Shown: positions 1 to 8,494 of the stretch, one piece after another
Layout: each line of letters opens with the position of its first letter
How positions within the stretch are numbered: the stretch's first letter is position 1
Assembly (NCBI RefSeq): GCF_001007935.1
Contig: NZ_CP011451.1
Location: forward strand, 496,001 to 560,000
Direction of reading: 5' to 3'
Length of the DNA stretch: 64,000 bases
Source: Nitrosomonas communis
Lineage (GTDB): Bacteria > Pseudomonadota > Gammaproteobacteria > Burkholderiales > Nitrosomonadaceae
Notes under the pieces: generated by a model
The model's database searches: none
The model's input: the letters and a program-made list of their open reading frames with translations, nothing else
What the model was told of the DNA's origin: nothing
Program-made: the position numbers and the translations under genes

Positions 1-43
1 AAAAATAGCGCCATCCAACAAGTTCTTTACAGAAATTAACACT

Positions 44-475
44 ATGAAAGCAAACAATACCACAGATCAAAAACGCAAACGTGAGCTAGCACAAATACAC
101 ATCGCAAAAATACAGCTCGGCCTGGACGATGACACCTACCGCGATATACTATGGAACATCGCGCAAGTTCGCTCCAGCCGTGACTTAAACCAGGCTTCAC
201 GCAAACGCGTACTGGAACACCTAACTGCTAAAGGCTGGCAGAAAAAGAAACCTGCCAGGGCACAGCAAGGCAAATCCCCTACCACTGCTATCGGTAAAGC
301 ACCACTGATGAGCAAGATCGGTGCATTACTAACTGAAATGCAACTGCCATGGACCTACGCCAATGGTATCAGCCAACAAATGTTTAAAGTAGAACGCGTA
401 GATTGGTGCACTCCGCAGCAACTGCACAAACTCGTCGCAGCGTTGACCTATAAGGCACAAAAGCAAAATGCATGA
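44..475 (+). CDS. Mu gp16 (GemA)-like protein, DUF1018
   Basis: A 143-residue basic protein of the phage Mu gp16/DUF1018 family. It has the typical opening of a Lys/Arg-rich segment followed by the motif LAQIHIAKIQLGLDDDTYR (about residues 15-33), a linker rich in Lys and Ala, and a C-terminal helix-rich region with VDWCTPQQLHKLVAAL. In Mu the gene lies in the early/middle region, and its product has been linked to host gene expression; the biochemical role is not settled. Its stop overlaps the next gene by 8 bases, so the two are co-translated. The start is the first ATG; no strong ribosome binding site precedes it. Confidence 0.85.
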   Translation: MKANNTTDQKRKRELAQIHIAKIQLGLDDDTYRDILWNIAQVRSSRDLNQASRKRVLEHLTAKGWQKKKPARAQQGKSPTTAIGKAPLMSKIGALLTEMQLPWTYANGISQQMFKVERVDWCTPQQLHKLVAALTYKAQKQNA

Positions 476-857
476 AGTGGATGAATCCCTGCTTCCTAGC
501 ATCCTGCAAGAAATAGCAGAACTCATCGGCCTACCCGCCACGCTCCAACTTGTGCAGCATTATGGTGGAGTGCGCCTGTATGTACCCAAACGTTTATCTG
601 AAGATCACATCCTAATCACTATCGTAGGTGAAATAGCAGCACTCAAATTAGTAGAGCGCTTCGGTGGATTAGACCATTTCGACATTCCCAAAGCGCAAAC
701 CATCAGCCTAGCTCTACGCAACGCCAAGATTCGTGAGGAAAAATCTACCTCAAGCGTGCGCCAGCTAGCGCTAAAGTACCACCTCACCGAGCGACAAGTG
801 CGTAAGATTTTGGCTATTGAACACCAGGAAGAATCAAGGCAGATGGGGTTGTTTTAG
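468..857 (+). CDS. Mor-family middle operon transcription activator
   Basis: A 129-residue protein of the Mor/C activator family of Mu-like phages. The N-terminal half would form the dimerisation part (LPSILQEIAELIGLPATLQL and IVGEIAALKLVERFGG). The C-terminal half is a helix-turn-helix of about residues 90-118, with VRQLALKYHLTERQVRKIL as the recognition unit. In Mu, Mor activates the middle promoter and the related C protein activates the late ones; no second copy is visible here, so this protein may serve the late genes directly (inference). The ATG lies inside the end of the gp16-like gene. A 10-bp stem hairpin follows it. Confidence 0.88.
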   Translation: MHEVDESLLPSILQEIAELIGLPATLQLVQHYGGVRLYVPKRLSEDHILITIVGEIAALKLVERFGGLDHFDIPKAQTISLALRNAKIREEKSTSSVRQLALKYHLTERQVRKILAIEHQEESRQMGLF

Positions 858-870
858 AGGGAAAAATGAA

Positions 871-908
871 ATAACCCGGTAAGCAATGCAAGTAGCTCAC
901 CGGGTTAT
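871..908 (+). terminator. hairpin after the Mor gene
   Basis: A perfect 10-bp inverted repeat, ATAACCCGGT and ACCGGGTTAT, with an 18-base loop, starts 13 bases after the Mor stop codon. No run of T follows, so it may be a weak or factor-assisted terminator, or an operator, separating the middle operon from the cargo. Confidence 0.55.
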
Positions 909-1234
909 ATAGGAATGATAAGGTTACTACAAATTTAGCTTCGGCCAAGATTATAAAAACTTTAGCTTCTTTTTGAAGCAATCGAAATAAACATTGCTAC
1001 CATTCGACATAAAGCAGTTACCCACAACCTTATCCCCGAAATTTGTGGATAATAAAATCAGAATATTTCCCATCTTTAGAGATATATTTCCAACACGATG
1101 GAATATCCGAGCTAGCCATCCTTCTTTTTTGTTAACATATAATTAGAAAATATGACATACATCATTACTTTTATTAATAATTAATGCTAAAAGTTTAGAA
1201 AATATTCAAATTTTATTAGTTATTTGTTAGCGCT
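909..1234. other. AT-rich gap at the border of the cargo block
   Basis: No gene is visible. Base composition falls sharply (long A/T stretches around 1130-1220) compared with the phage genes on either side, which suggests that the cargo boundary lies here. Short promoter-like AT-rich hexamers occur before the gene at 1235 but none is convincing. A GTTAGCGC directly before that gene resembles a cassette core site, but no attC partner was found. Confidence 0.4.
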
Positions 1235-2158
1235 ATGGAAAAAAATGCCACTCATACACCAATATATACAAAAACGCAAGGTGGAGTGATCGTTCAGACG
1301 GGCAATTCATCAAATTTCACTATGCGAGACTCATCTGCCTATCTTGCAATTAAGCAACGCGGGCTCGAATTGCAGGAACTGTACCGTAAGAATGATTTGG
1401 TGGTACACCCAGAATCCTATCTGTCGAAGTTGATTGAAGATACAGCAATGCTCTCAGATGCTTGGCTCTGCAACGATGAGGGACACATGAAGATATCGTA
1501 TCTATTCAGCGCAAGTCAGCTTAATCGTATAGCAACGGCAGCATTGCCTCTTAGAGTATCGGAGCAGGCTAAGGAATATCTTAGCGCGTTGTTAATTGGA
1601 AGCTTAGATCTTTTAAACCGAGAACGATCAAAAGCGAAAGATACATTATGGGAGCTCGAACTTTGGCAAGCATTGGCCCGTATGGGTATGCATGCAACCC
1701 TTGAAGAACCAGATATCGTCGTTTCCTTTGATGGTGCGAGAATCGGTATTGCATGCAAGAAGTTCTATTCTGAAAATAACGTATCAAAAGTTCTTTCTCA
1801 AGCTGTTTCGCAATTAGAAGGAAACTTTGACTTTGGCATGATTGCAATAAACTTGGACGATCTCACGCCTCCTAACAATATTCTGAAGGCAACATCGATT
1901 GATCAAATGTTGGAGATGATTTCACAGCTCAATTTTTCATTTATCAGAAGGCATGAGAGACATTTCCGCAAGTACCTTGAGCCAGGCAGAGCGATTGCTG
2001 CTTTTGTATCTACATCCGTTATTTCTGATGTGATAACAGCCAAGCCGCGTTTTAACAACTCTCGTCAATCCACACTATGGACTATACCGGAATTATCGTC
2101 GAAGAAAGCAGAACAGATGCGCAACTTTTTTAATGCGGTTAATTCAGCCCATGTATAG
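1235..2158 (+). CDS. putative PD-(D/E)XK-like nuclease, unknown family
   Basis: A 307-residue protein that I cannot place in a named family. The N-terminal 30 residues are polar and low-complexity; residues 35-130 look helical. A segment at about 139-200 has the layout of a restriction-endonuclease fold: E140/E142 in WELELWQAL, then EPDIVVSFDG with D160, then a strand IGIACKKF with C174, K175 and K176, followed by a helix that ends AVSQLEG. The usual acidic residue before the lysine would be replaced by Cys, so activity is uncertain. It stands next to a type III restriction-modification locus and converges with it. Defence function is inference from this context. Low G+C and an AT-rich upstream region mark it as acquired. 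Confidence 0.6.
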   Translation: MEKNATHTPIYTKTQGGVIVQTGNSSNFTMRDSSAYLAIKQRGLELQELYRKNDLVVHPESYLSKLIEDTAMLSDAWLCNDEGHMKISYLFSASQLNRIATAALPLRVSEQAKEYLSALLIGSLDLLNRERSKAKDTLWELELWQALARMGMHATLEEPDIVVSFDGARIGIACKKFYSENNVSKVLSQAVSQLEGNFDFGMIAINLDDLTPPNNILKATSIDQMLEMISQLNFSFIRRHERHFRKYLEPGRAIAAFVSTSVISDVITAKPRFNNSRQSTLWTIPELSSKKAEQMRNFFNAVNSAHV

Positions 2159-2303
2159 CGTTAATCTATTGAAATTAGGATCAGAGTGAAGTAATCCAAG
2201 AAGTTACTTTTGTTTCAATGAATCCATATTGTTAAAACTAGTACTGATTACCCAAATTATCATTCTCTGATCTCTAAGATTAACAATGACCGAAACATTT
2301 TTT

Positions 2304-5087
2304 TTATGAGATCAACTCAGTAAGTGAGCTAACAACTTTGAAACGTATTTCTTCGAAGTTTTCGAAATGCCGTTTGCCACACTCGATGCGTAACTCTTCG
2401 ATTGGGCGTAGTAAATTTAGTTGTACATGATCTCCGTTGCCAGTTTTCTTGGTCTCGGCAACAAAGTACAAAGTATTGTCGTTATGGTAGGCCAATGCCC
2501 AATCTGGGTTGTACGGACCAACCGGTGTTTCAATCCGGAACCAGCGCGGCAGTTTGATATAGAACAGTACGTCATCGTTGTCTTCACAAGCTTGCGCAAA
2601 CTTCCGCTCAGGATCGGAATTTGAGTCGATGACAATATGCGAAAAGAGCGTCTTCTCCTGCTTCTTTACCGCTTTCACGTTAGATGAAAATACCTCCATC
2701 AAGTTATCGGCTTCGAAACGTCGCATCTCATAGTAGGCGTTATCTAGTTTCAGATATTTCACCCCGCTACCTTCAGAACCGTCTCCGTACACCAAAAATT
2801 CTCGCTTCACAGCATTAACTATCTCTGCCGCATGATCAATGAAGACTTGGGGGTTGTTGAAGGCATCACAAAGCCGCTCAGAATCTAGCAAGATGCGCGC
2901 CACAGTAGACTTCGATAGGCCGGTTTTCGCCTGCACCTGACCGACGAAATCGGGCATAATGTACTTCGCTTCCACCGTCTGGGTACGAAAGCCCGTTTGC
3001 TTACCGGTAACACCCCCGCTGCCAATAGCAATATCGGTGCGAATAAGGGCGATCTTAGGTCGTTCGATGGCGGGCATCTTATCCTTGATACGCTGGGCCG
3101 CTTTAGTCACAAGTTCTGCCGTGCTGTAATTGACGCGGTAGCTCGTGCGCGTCCGAATCTTCTCCCACAATTCCAGAAAGCGGTTGTCCGTGTCGTAGCC
3201 CTTCTTTAGCCGTACCGTCACCTTCTCGTGCTCGTTCTGCACCATCTCGCGCTTAAATTTTACGCCCGCCTCGACCATCTCGGTCTGCAACTGGTTGGCG
3301 AAATCTTCGTAGCTTTCGTTCGCGATCACCGTCAGTCGATTAACCGCCCGGTCGCGCACCCGTTCGCCATTATTGTTCACGCACAGGCGCAAGCCCCGGC
3401 CGATCTCCTGCCGTTTCTTAATATCCGAGCTGGATTCGGCCAACGTGCAAATCTGAAACACGTTGGGATTGTCCCATCCTTCGCGCAGTGCGGAATGACT
3501 GAAGATGAACGCCAGCGGCTCGTTCAAATCCAGCAGGCGCTCTTTATCACGCATAATGAGCTCAAAAGTGCTCGCCTCCGCATCGACATTGGTCTTGCTC
3601 GTCACCGTCTCGAACGGAGAGACGGCTCGCTTGTCCTGCGAAAAATAGCCGTTATGCACCTGTGACGCATTGTGCGGCATGAGCCCGGCGAAGTCGGGCT
3701 TGGCACGGTACTGCTCGTAAACCTCTTCGAACCATTCAGCGAATTTGCCTTTGGCTGTCGTGCCGTCCTTTTCGTAGACGCGGTAATTCACTACCCGATC
3801 GATGAAAAAGACCGACAGCACTTTGATGCCCACCGAGTGCAGGCGTAATGCCTTCTCGAAATGGCGCCGCACCGTTGCCTCGATCTGCAAGCGCAGAATG
3901 GTGTCGGTCAGCGCGCCATGCGGCTGGCCCAGGCGCACCCGAACATCGTTGGCGAAGGTGACATAACCCTCGCTCGCGTCGATCTCGTTAACAATAAAGC
4001 CGTCACGATAAATCTCGCGTTTGTTTGAAAACTTCTCGGAATAGAGATCGTCCCCGTTCTTCACTATCACGGTCTTTTTGGTAGGTCCCTGTACTTGATT
4101 GACCCAGATGGTGAGCTTCGCAGAAACGCTACGTTTTCCGGCCTTGAATCCCTCTATCTCGATATAAGCCTGGTTGGCGTCCTTCAGCTCGATAACCGAG
4201 TCCACGCCGATCTGCTTAACTAACCCCAGTTCGTAGGCGCGCACCGGGTCCAGCGAATGGATCAGGTTATAGGTATTGCGGTGCGTGGCTGAATAGCGCA
4301 AGGTGCACAGCGGATTAAGACGCGCGATAGCCTGCTTGCGAATGTCGGTTTCCAGATTTTGTGGCTCGTCCAGGATCACGATGGGATGCGTGGCCTGGAT
4401 GAACTCGATGGGCGCCACCCCGGTTTCGCGCACTTGGTTGATGACGTTGCCCTTTAATTTTTTGCGGCTCCCCACCGCGCCATTACCGTTCGCTTCGGTT
4501 GAATCCTTGGCAAAGGCGTCAATGTTAATGACCAGAATCTGAATCGCATCGGAAAGCGCAAAATTACGGAGTTGATTCACCTTGGCTGAGTCGTACACCA
4601 TGAACTCGGTGCGCTCGTAATCGTAGAGTGTCTGGAAATGCTCTTTGGTGATTTGCAAGCTCTTCAGTACACCCTCGCGAATCGCCACCGAAGGCACCAC
4701 GATGACAAACTTCTTGAAACCATAGGTCTTCGCCAGCTCGTGGATTGTGCGCAGATAGACGTAGGTCTTGCCCGTGCCGGTTTCCATCTCCACGGTGAAA
4801 TTCGGGAACGCGCCAGCGAGCGTGCCGTCGTCCAGCTTCATCGTCTCCAGCGCGGCCGAAGGCTCGATGCCGTTTTCCTTCTGGATAGTGTGCAAGTTCT
4901 CTAGCCACTGCACATCGTTGATCACCCGATAGTTAGCAATGCCAGTCTGCGTAAGCTTCAGGCTGGAGAGCTCGTCATCCCGTGTCACGGCGGTTTGGGA
5001 GGCATCCGGCTGCCCCTCGAACAAGTCCACCACGGCGCGAATGGCTTCGAGCTGATAATCCTGGTTCGCGTCGAATTGCAGCTTCAT
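2304..5087 (-). CDS. res: type III restriction enzyme, Res subunit
   Basis: About 927 residues, the normal size for type III Res. The N-terminal superfamily 2 helicase part has a Walker A motif (METGTGKT, about residues 101-108) and a DEPQ box (VILDEPQNLE, near 240). A motif VI-like RQEIGRGLRL follows in the second RecA domain. The C-terminal nuclease has the PD-(D/E)XK pattern NPDWALAY...AETKK near residue 870. Res acts with Mod to translocate from and cut DNA carrying inversely oriented unmodified sites. I chose the ATG at 5087 because GAGG lies 8 bases upstream; a GTG at 5093 is in frame but too close to that site. The mod stop lies only 10 bases away, so the pair is an operon. Confidence 0.93.
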   Translation of the reverse strand: MKLQFDANQDYQLEAIRAVVDLFEGQPDASQTAVTRDDELSSLKLTQTGIANYRVINDVQWLENLHTIQKENGIEPSAALETMKLDDGTLAGAFPNFTVEMETGTGKTYVYLRTIHELAKTYGFKKFVIVVPSVAIREGVLKSLQITKEHFQTLYDYERTEFMVYDSAKVNQLRNFALSDAIQILVINIDAFAKDSTEANGNGAVGSRKKLKGNVINQVRETGVAPIEFIQATHPIVILDEPQNLETDIRKQAIARLNPLCTLRYSATHRNTYNLIHSLDPVRAYELGLVKQIGVDSVIELKDANQAYIEIEGFKAGKRSVSAKLTIWVNQVQGPTKKTVIVKNGDDLYSEKFSNKREIYRDGFIVNEIDASEGYVTFANDVRVRLGQPHGALTDTILRLQIEATVRRHFEKALRLHSVGIKVLSVFFIDRVVNYRVYEKDGTTAKGKFAEWFEEVYEQYRAKPDFAGLMPHNASQVHNGYFSQDKRAVSPFETVTSKTNVDAEASTFELIMRDKERLLDLNEPLAFIFSHSALREGWDNPNVFQICTLAESSSDIKKRQEIGRGLRLCVNNNGERVRDRAVNRLTVIANESYEDFANQLQTEMVEAGVKFKREMVQNEHEKVTVRLKKGYDTDNRFLELWEKIRTRTSYRVNYSTAELVTKAAQRIKDKMPAIERPKIALIRTDIAIGSGGVTGKQTGFRTQTVEAKYIMPDFVGQVQAKTGLSKSTVARILLDSERLCDAFNNPQVFIDHAAEIVNAVKREFLVYGDGSEGSGVKYLKLDNAYYEMRRFEADNLMEVFSSNVKAVKKQEKTLFSHIVIDSNSDPERKFAQACEDNDDVLFYIKLPRWFRIETPVGPYNPDWALAYHNDNTLYFVAETKKTGNGDHVQLNLLRPIEELRIECGKRHFENFEEIRFKVVSSLTELIS

Positions 5088-5097
5088 TGGCACAGCC

Positions 5098-6966
5098 TCA
5101 CAGACAGGTGAACTTGATGCCCGAATCGCGGCATTGCAAGTCCAGGTTGGTTTTCAGGTTGTCCGAATCCTGGAATACTCCGTCGATAGTGATGATCTCG
5201 CGCGGCTTCAAGTCCACCAACGGCTGGATCATGGCTTCGGTGAACTGCTTCAGCACGAACAGCGTCTTGCGCCCGTGGATGGCGAACACCTTGCCGCCCG
5301 CCACATTCAGCGTTTCGATCGACGTAGTCAGCTCTTGCCCGAATTTCAGCAGCAGCTCGTAAAGCATGTCCTCGACCTGCGCACCTTCCTTTTCGGATTT
5401 GGCAAACATCTGCATCTGCTCGGCAAGTTGCTCGGGCGTGTCGATACCGTCGCCGCGCCATTGTTTGAAGTTGGAAGGGGCGAGAAGGAAGGATTTGAAT
5501 CCGGCATCCTTCTGTTCCGCGCTCGCGAGATCAACCGATTGTTGAGTCTTGCTAATGACGCGGCGAATACGCTCGCGCGCAATATCCGCTATTGTGGAAA
5601 ACCCAGCTCTAGCAGCTTCGCTATTCTCGCCCACAGGTTCAGGCAATTGCACGAGCACTGCTCGGCGCTTCACACCATTCCGCTCGTTGAGGGAAGTAAT
5701 CGCCTCAAAACTTGAAGCAGAGCCAGCAAAGAAATCGACCATGAGGTCACCATCGCCCATCACTTGTTCTGCCAAAAGCGAAATAAGCCCAGACGGTTTC
5801 GGAAAGCTAAATACGCCTTGCCCGAGAAGCGCATTGACTTCTTTGGTGCCGTCTCCGGTGCTTACGTCGGTTATTACAGTACTCATGTTCTTGAAGAGGC
5901 TTCGCATTTCTTCCAGAAATAGCTTGTGTCGTGGACGACCTTCTGGATTTGACGGAAACAGGATACGACCCTCGGAAATTTTCTTCTGCATCGTCTCAGG
6001 GTCGAATCTCCAACCCTTAGGGGGGCAACAGTAGTTCACGCCTGTATTTGGGTCTATTAGATCATAATGCAGGTTGGGTCTCGCATCTTTTGTCGCTAAT
6101 CCTGTTAGGTCCGCGCTACGCCAGGGACCGCGTGGATCACTGTCTGGGTTGCTAAATTTTTCGAGGTCTTTTTCTATCCCCCGAAGCACTGCCTCACCTG
6201 TTCTTGAATAAGCAACTATGTATTCGTGATCCGTAGAAACTCCGGTGGTCGCGCGGGTGTCCTCGCTTACACGCGACTTCCAAACAAATTGAGCGATGAA
6301 GTTTTCTTCACCGAATACCTCATTCATCAAACACCGCAGGTTGTGTACCTCATTATCATCACAGGACACAAAGATTACCCCGTCCTCACGTAGGAGATTC
6401 CGTGCGATATACAGGCGCGGCAGCATCATCGACAGCCAGTTGCTGTGGTAGTGGCCGTTCTCCTTGCTGTTCTTGCGAAAGAACCCCTCGCGCATCAGCA
6501 TTCCGTCGTCGGCAAGGTCGTGGATGCGCCGCAGGTACTCTTCTTTGCTCTCTTGGAAGCGATCAGGGTAGATAAAGCTGTCCGAGCCGGTGTTGTAGGG
6601 CGGATCGATATAGATCAGCTTGACCTTGCCGAAGTACGCCTTCTGTAAGATCTTGAGCACTTCCAAATTATCGCCCTCGATGAAGACGTGTTGCGCTTGG
6701 TCGAAATTCACCGACTTATCGCGCTCTGGTCGCAGCGTGGCGGTGGACGGCGTTTGCAGCACCTTGTAGGCGGTGCTCTTCCCCGCCCAGGTAAGGGCAT
6801 ATCGCTCACCACCTTCGATGATGGCATCCTCACCAATTGCCCGTCTGAGGGCAATCACATCTAATTCACCTTCGGAAAACGCTTCTGGGATCAGCGCTGC
6901 GAGCTGTATACGGCATTGTTCAGCTTGATTGGGTGATTCAGCAATTGTTTCGTTCTTGTCAGTCAT
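5098..6966 (-). CDS. mod: type III DNA methyltransferase, Mod subunit
   Basis: About 622 residues from the ATG at 6966. Methyltransferase motif IV is IYIDPPYNTGSDSF near residue 130, and motif I is VDFFAGSASS in the C-terminal half. The order (DPPY before FxG) is that of beta-class N6-adenine methyltransferases, as expected for type III Mod. The variable central segment is the target recognition region. The reading frame stays open upstream to a GTG at 7062, but that extension (SLKQGGLFDE...) reads as the tail of a broken ribbon-helix-helix gene, so I prefer the internal ATG. No simple-sequence repeat of the kind that gives phase variation is visible. Mod alone methylates; with Res it restricts. 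Confidence 0.9.
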   Translation of the reverse strand: MTDKNETIAESPNQAEQCRIQLAALIPEAFSEGELDVIALRRAIGEDAIIEGGERYALTWAGKSTAYKVLQTPSTATLRPERDKSVNFDQAQHVFIEGDNLEVLKILQKAYFGKVKLIYIDPPYNTGSDSFIYPDRFQESKEEYLRRIHDLADDGMLMREGFFRKNSKENGHYHSNWLSMMLPRLYIARNLLREDGVIFVSCDDNEVHNLRCLMNEVFGEENFIAQFVWKSRVSEDTRATTGVSTDHEYIVAYSRTGEAVLRGIEKDLEKFSNPDSDPRGPWRSADLTGLATKDARPNLHYDLIDPNTGVNYCCPPKGWRFDPETMQKKISEGRILFPSNPEGRPRHKLFLEEMRSLFKNMSTVITDVSTGDGTKEVNALLGQGVFSFPKPSGLISLLAEQVMGDGDLMVDFFAGSASSFEAITSLNERNGVKRRAVLVQLPEPVGENSEAARAGFSTIADIARERIRRVISKTQQSVDLASAEQKDAGFKSFLLAPSNFKQWRGDGIDTPEQLAEQMQMFAKSEKEGAQVEDMLYELLLKFGQELTTSIETLNVAGGKVFAIHGRKTLFVLKQFTEAMIQPLVDLKPREIITIDGVFQDSDNLKTNLDLQCRDSGIKFTCL

Positions 6967-7006
6967 GAGCAGTCTGATTCTATTATTGGTTATGGAGGTG
7001 ACAATT

Positions 7007-7212
7007 GTCACTTTAGCAGGTGTTGAAGTCTCGTCGAACAATCCTCCTTGCTTAAGAGACACAATCTCATTGAGCCCGCAATAATCTCTGCTAAGTACCC
7101 CACCTCCATGTTAGCAAAGGACTGGTGGCCACAAGTAGGATGGCACGCAACGCGCCTTCTTCAGGCACGGCTCTATGCGAAAGGTAAGAATGGCAGTTTT
7201 GGTTGTGGCCAT
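7007..7212 (-). pseudogene. degenerate ribbon-helix-helix (CopG-like) gene
   Basis: From an ATG at 7212 the minus strand opens MATTKTAILTFRIEPCLKK, the beta strand and first helix typical of small ribbon-helix-helix proteins. The frame then breaks. Pieces that resemble the second helix (SFANMEV, and RDYC in another frame) and the tail (NEIVSLKQGGLFDE) are scattered over the three frames, which implies small indels. The last piece is in frame with mod, so automatic annotation would fuse it to Mod. Such proteins are DNA-binding regulators or antitoxins. No toxin partner is visible. Recognition rests on the N-terminal motif only. Confidence 0.5.
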
Positions 7213-7427
7213 CGCTTCTTTTTTCTGGGATAAAATGTACAGTAAAATCCAGAACATTCCAAGGTATTGACAAAACCTGCAATTGGGAAGGTAGAATGCG
7301 CAGGACCCCACTCCAGTATAATAACTGTGGTGAAAACGATTTAATGTTTAGCTTTACTTTGGCTCAAATTTTCTATTACAAATGTTCAATAGAGATGTGC
7401 AAGGGGAAAGAGAAAGAACTAGATGAT

Positions 7428-7709
7428 TCACAAACCAAGTATTCTCTTACGATCCCGACGATACATCCTTATAGCTGTTACCAGAAAACCAAAAAGTGCA
7501 ACATATGCTACTTTATCATATTGATGCAATACTTTTTCTTTGATGACCTCCATGGCTGGCCCTAATTGGCCGGATGTATTGAGTTGAGAGGTCATATGCT
7601 CGCCTAAGAATGTAATTCCAATAAAGAAAAGGATTCCCAGATAAATAGCAATCTGAGTCCGCACAGAATATATAAGCACAGTCAAAAATTCCTCAATTGC
7701 ATCACGCAT
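7428..7709 (-). CDS. small membrane protein, unknown
   Basis: Ninety-three residues with two hydrophobic segments (IAIYLGILFFIGITFL at about 21-36 and VAYVALFGFLVTAI at about 67-80) and a strongly basic C-terminus (RMYRRDRKRILGL). This fits a two-span inner-membrane protein with both ends in the cytoplasm. It is not a recognised family. It sits at the far end of the cargo block with mod and res on the same strand, so it may have come with them. There is no clear ribosome binding site. It could be an accessory of the defence block or a superinfection-exclusion type protein; both are guesses. Confidence 0.5.
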   Translation of the reverse strand: MRDAIEEFLTVLIYSVRTQIAIYLGILFFIGITFLGEHMTSQLNTSGQLGPAMEVIKEKVLHQYDKVAYVALFGFLVTAIRMYRRDRKRILGL

Positions 7710-7968
7710 GATTGTTTATCGCTTATTAAATCAAATTGACACAAACTATCACATCATAAATCAAACTTATTCAGGGAATATTGATGATATTTTCGCGTTT
7801 TTTTAATAGTTAAAAGCTTGCTTCCACTGAAATGGATTGTGCCTGATTCACATATATGCGAAAAAGATCACTCATTTGACAATCCACCAAAACCCGCATA
7901 ACCTGCTAACTTCATCCGTCCAAGTTCCACGGGCGGTCTTGCTTCCGCCTTATTTCCATTCTCGTCTT

Positions 7969-7983
7969 CCGCCATCATGGCGG
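7969..7983. promoter_or_regulatory. 15-bp perfect palindrome before the lysis genes
   Basis: CCGCCATCATGGCGG is a perfect 7-1-7 palindrome ending 2 bases before the amidase ATG. It could be an operator, or an mRNA hairpin that hides the start codon. The 12 bases across this start (ATGGCGGCATGA) recur exactly over the start of the gpI-like protease gene at 17815. Confidence 0.4.
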
Positions 7984-7984
7984 C

Positions 7985-8494
7985 ATGACTAGACAAATCA
8001 AAAGCATCATCATCCACTGCTCTACTACGCCTAACGGAAAGCATTTTTCCGTTGAAGAGATTGATCGCTGGCACCGTCAACGCGACTTCAAGCGTTCAGC
8101 TGAATTCAGGCAAAGGCAAAACCATAAACTCGCCGCTATCGGTTATCACTTCGTGATCTACACCAATGGTTCAGTCGCCTCCGGCCGTCATTTCGATGAG
8201 ATCGGCGCACATGCGCAAGGCTATAACGGCAAGAGCATCGGCGTCTGCCTGATCGGAACAGATAAATTCACACTTAGCCAATGGAAGAGTCTAGAGAAGA
8301 ACGTGTGTGGCCTAGTAACAGACATTATGCTGCTGCAGGGAGATAGCGAAACACCACGCGTGCTGGGGTGTCGTGACCTGCTGGGTGTACCACAAAATTG
8401 TCCTGGATTTTCCGTAACTGATTGGTTGGCCAATAACATGCGGCCGTTACCTGGTCACATCCTTGTTCAATCAGAGATTGAAGATGCAGAATAA
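7985..8494 (+). CDS. N-acetylmuramoyl-L-alanine amidase (Amidase_2, T7 lysozyme type)
   Basis: A 169-residue peptidoglycan amidase that would cleave the bond between N-acetylmuramic acid and L-alanine at lysis. It shows the first zinc ligand H11 (IIIHCS), the family tyrosine Y54 (IGYHFVI) and the last ligand C139 (QNCPGF). The middle ligand, His in the usual GHRDL motif, is Cys here (GCRDL, C129). The site would thus be His-Cys-Cys, still able to hold zinc but atypical. There is no signal peptide, so export would need a holin or the next gene. The start has no Shine-Dalgarno sequence and lies beside a palindrome. It overlaps the endolysin gene by 11 bases. Confidence 0.88.
   Translation: MTRQIKSIIIHCSTTPNGKHFSVEEIDRWHRQRDFKRSAEFRQRQNHKLAAIGYHFVIYTNGSVASGRHFDEIGAHAQGYNGKSIGVCLIGTDKFTLSQWKSLEKNVCGLVTDIMLLQGDSETPRVLGCRDLLGVPQNCPGFSVTDWLANNMRPLPGHILVQSEIEDAE

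Noticed and set aside
1218..1236. GTTAGCGC just before the nuclease-like gene, resembling a cassette core
   Set aside because: No attC-like structure was found after that gene or elsewhere in the cargo block, so the match is probably chance.
7868..8080. Minus-strand frame of 70 codons, with a pleasant end (LGRMKLAGYAGFGGLSNE), overlapping the amidase start
   Set aside because: It lies over the amidase start and a palindrome, has no ribosome site and matches no family that I know.
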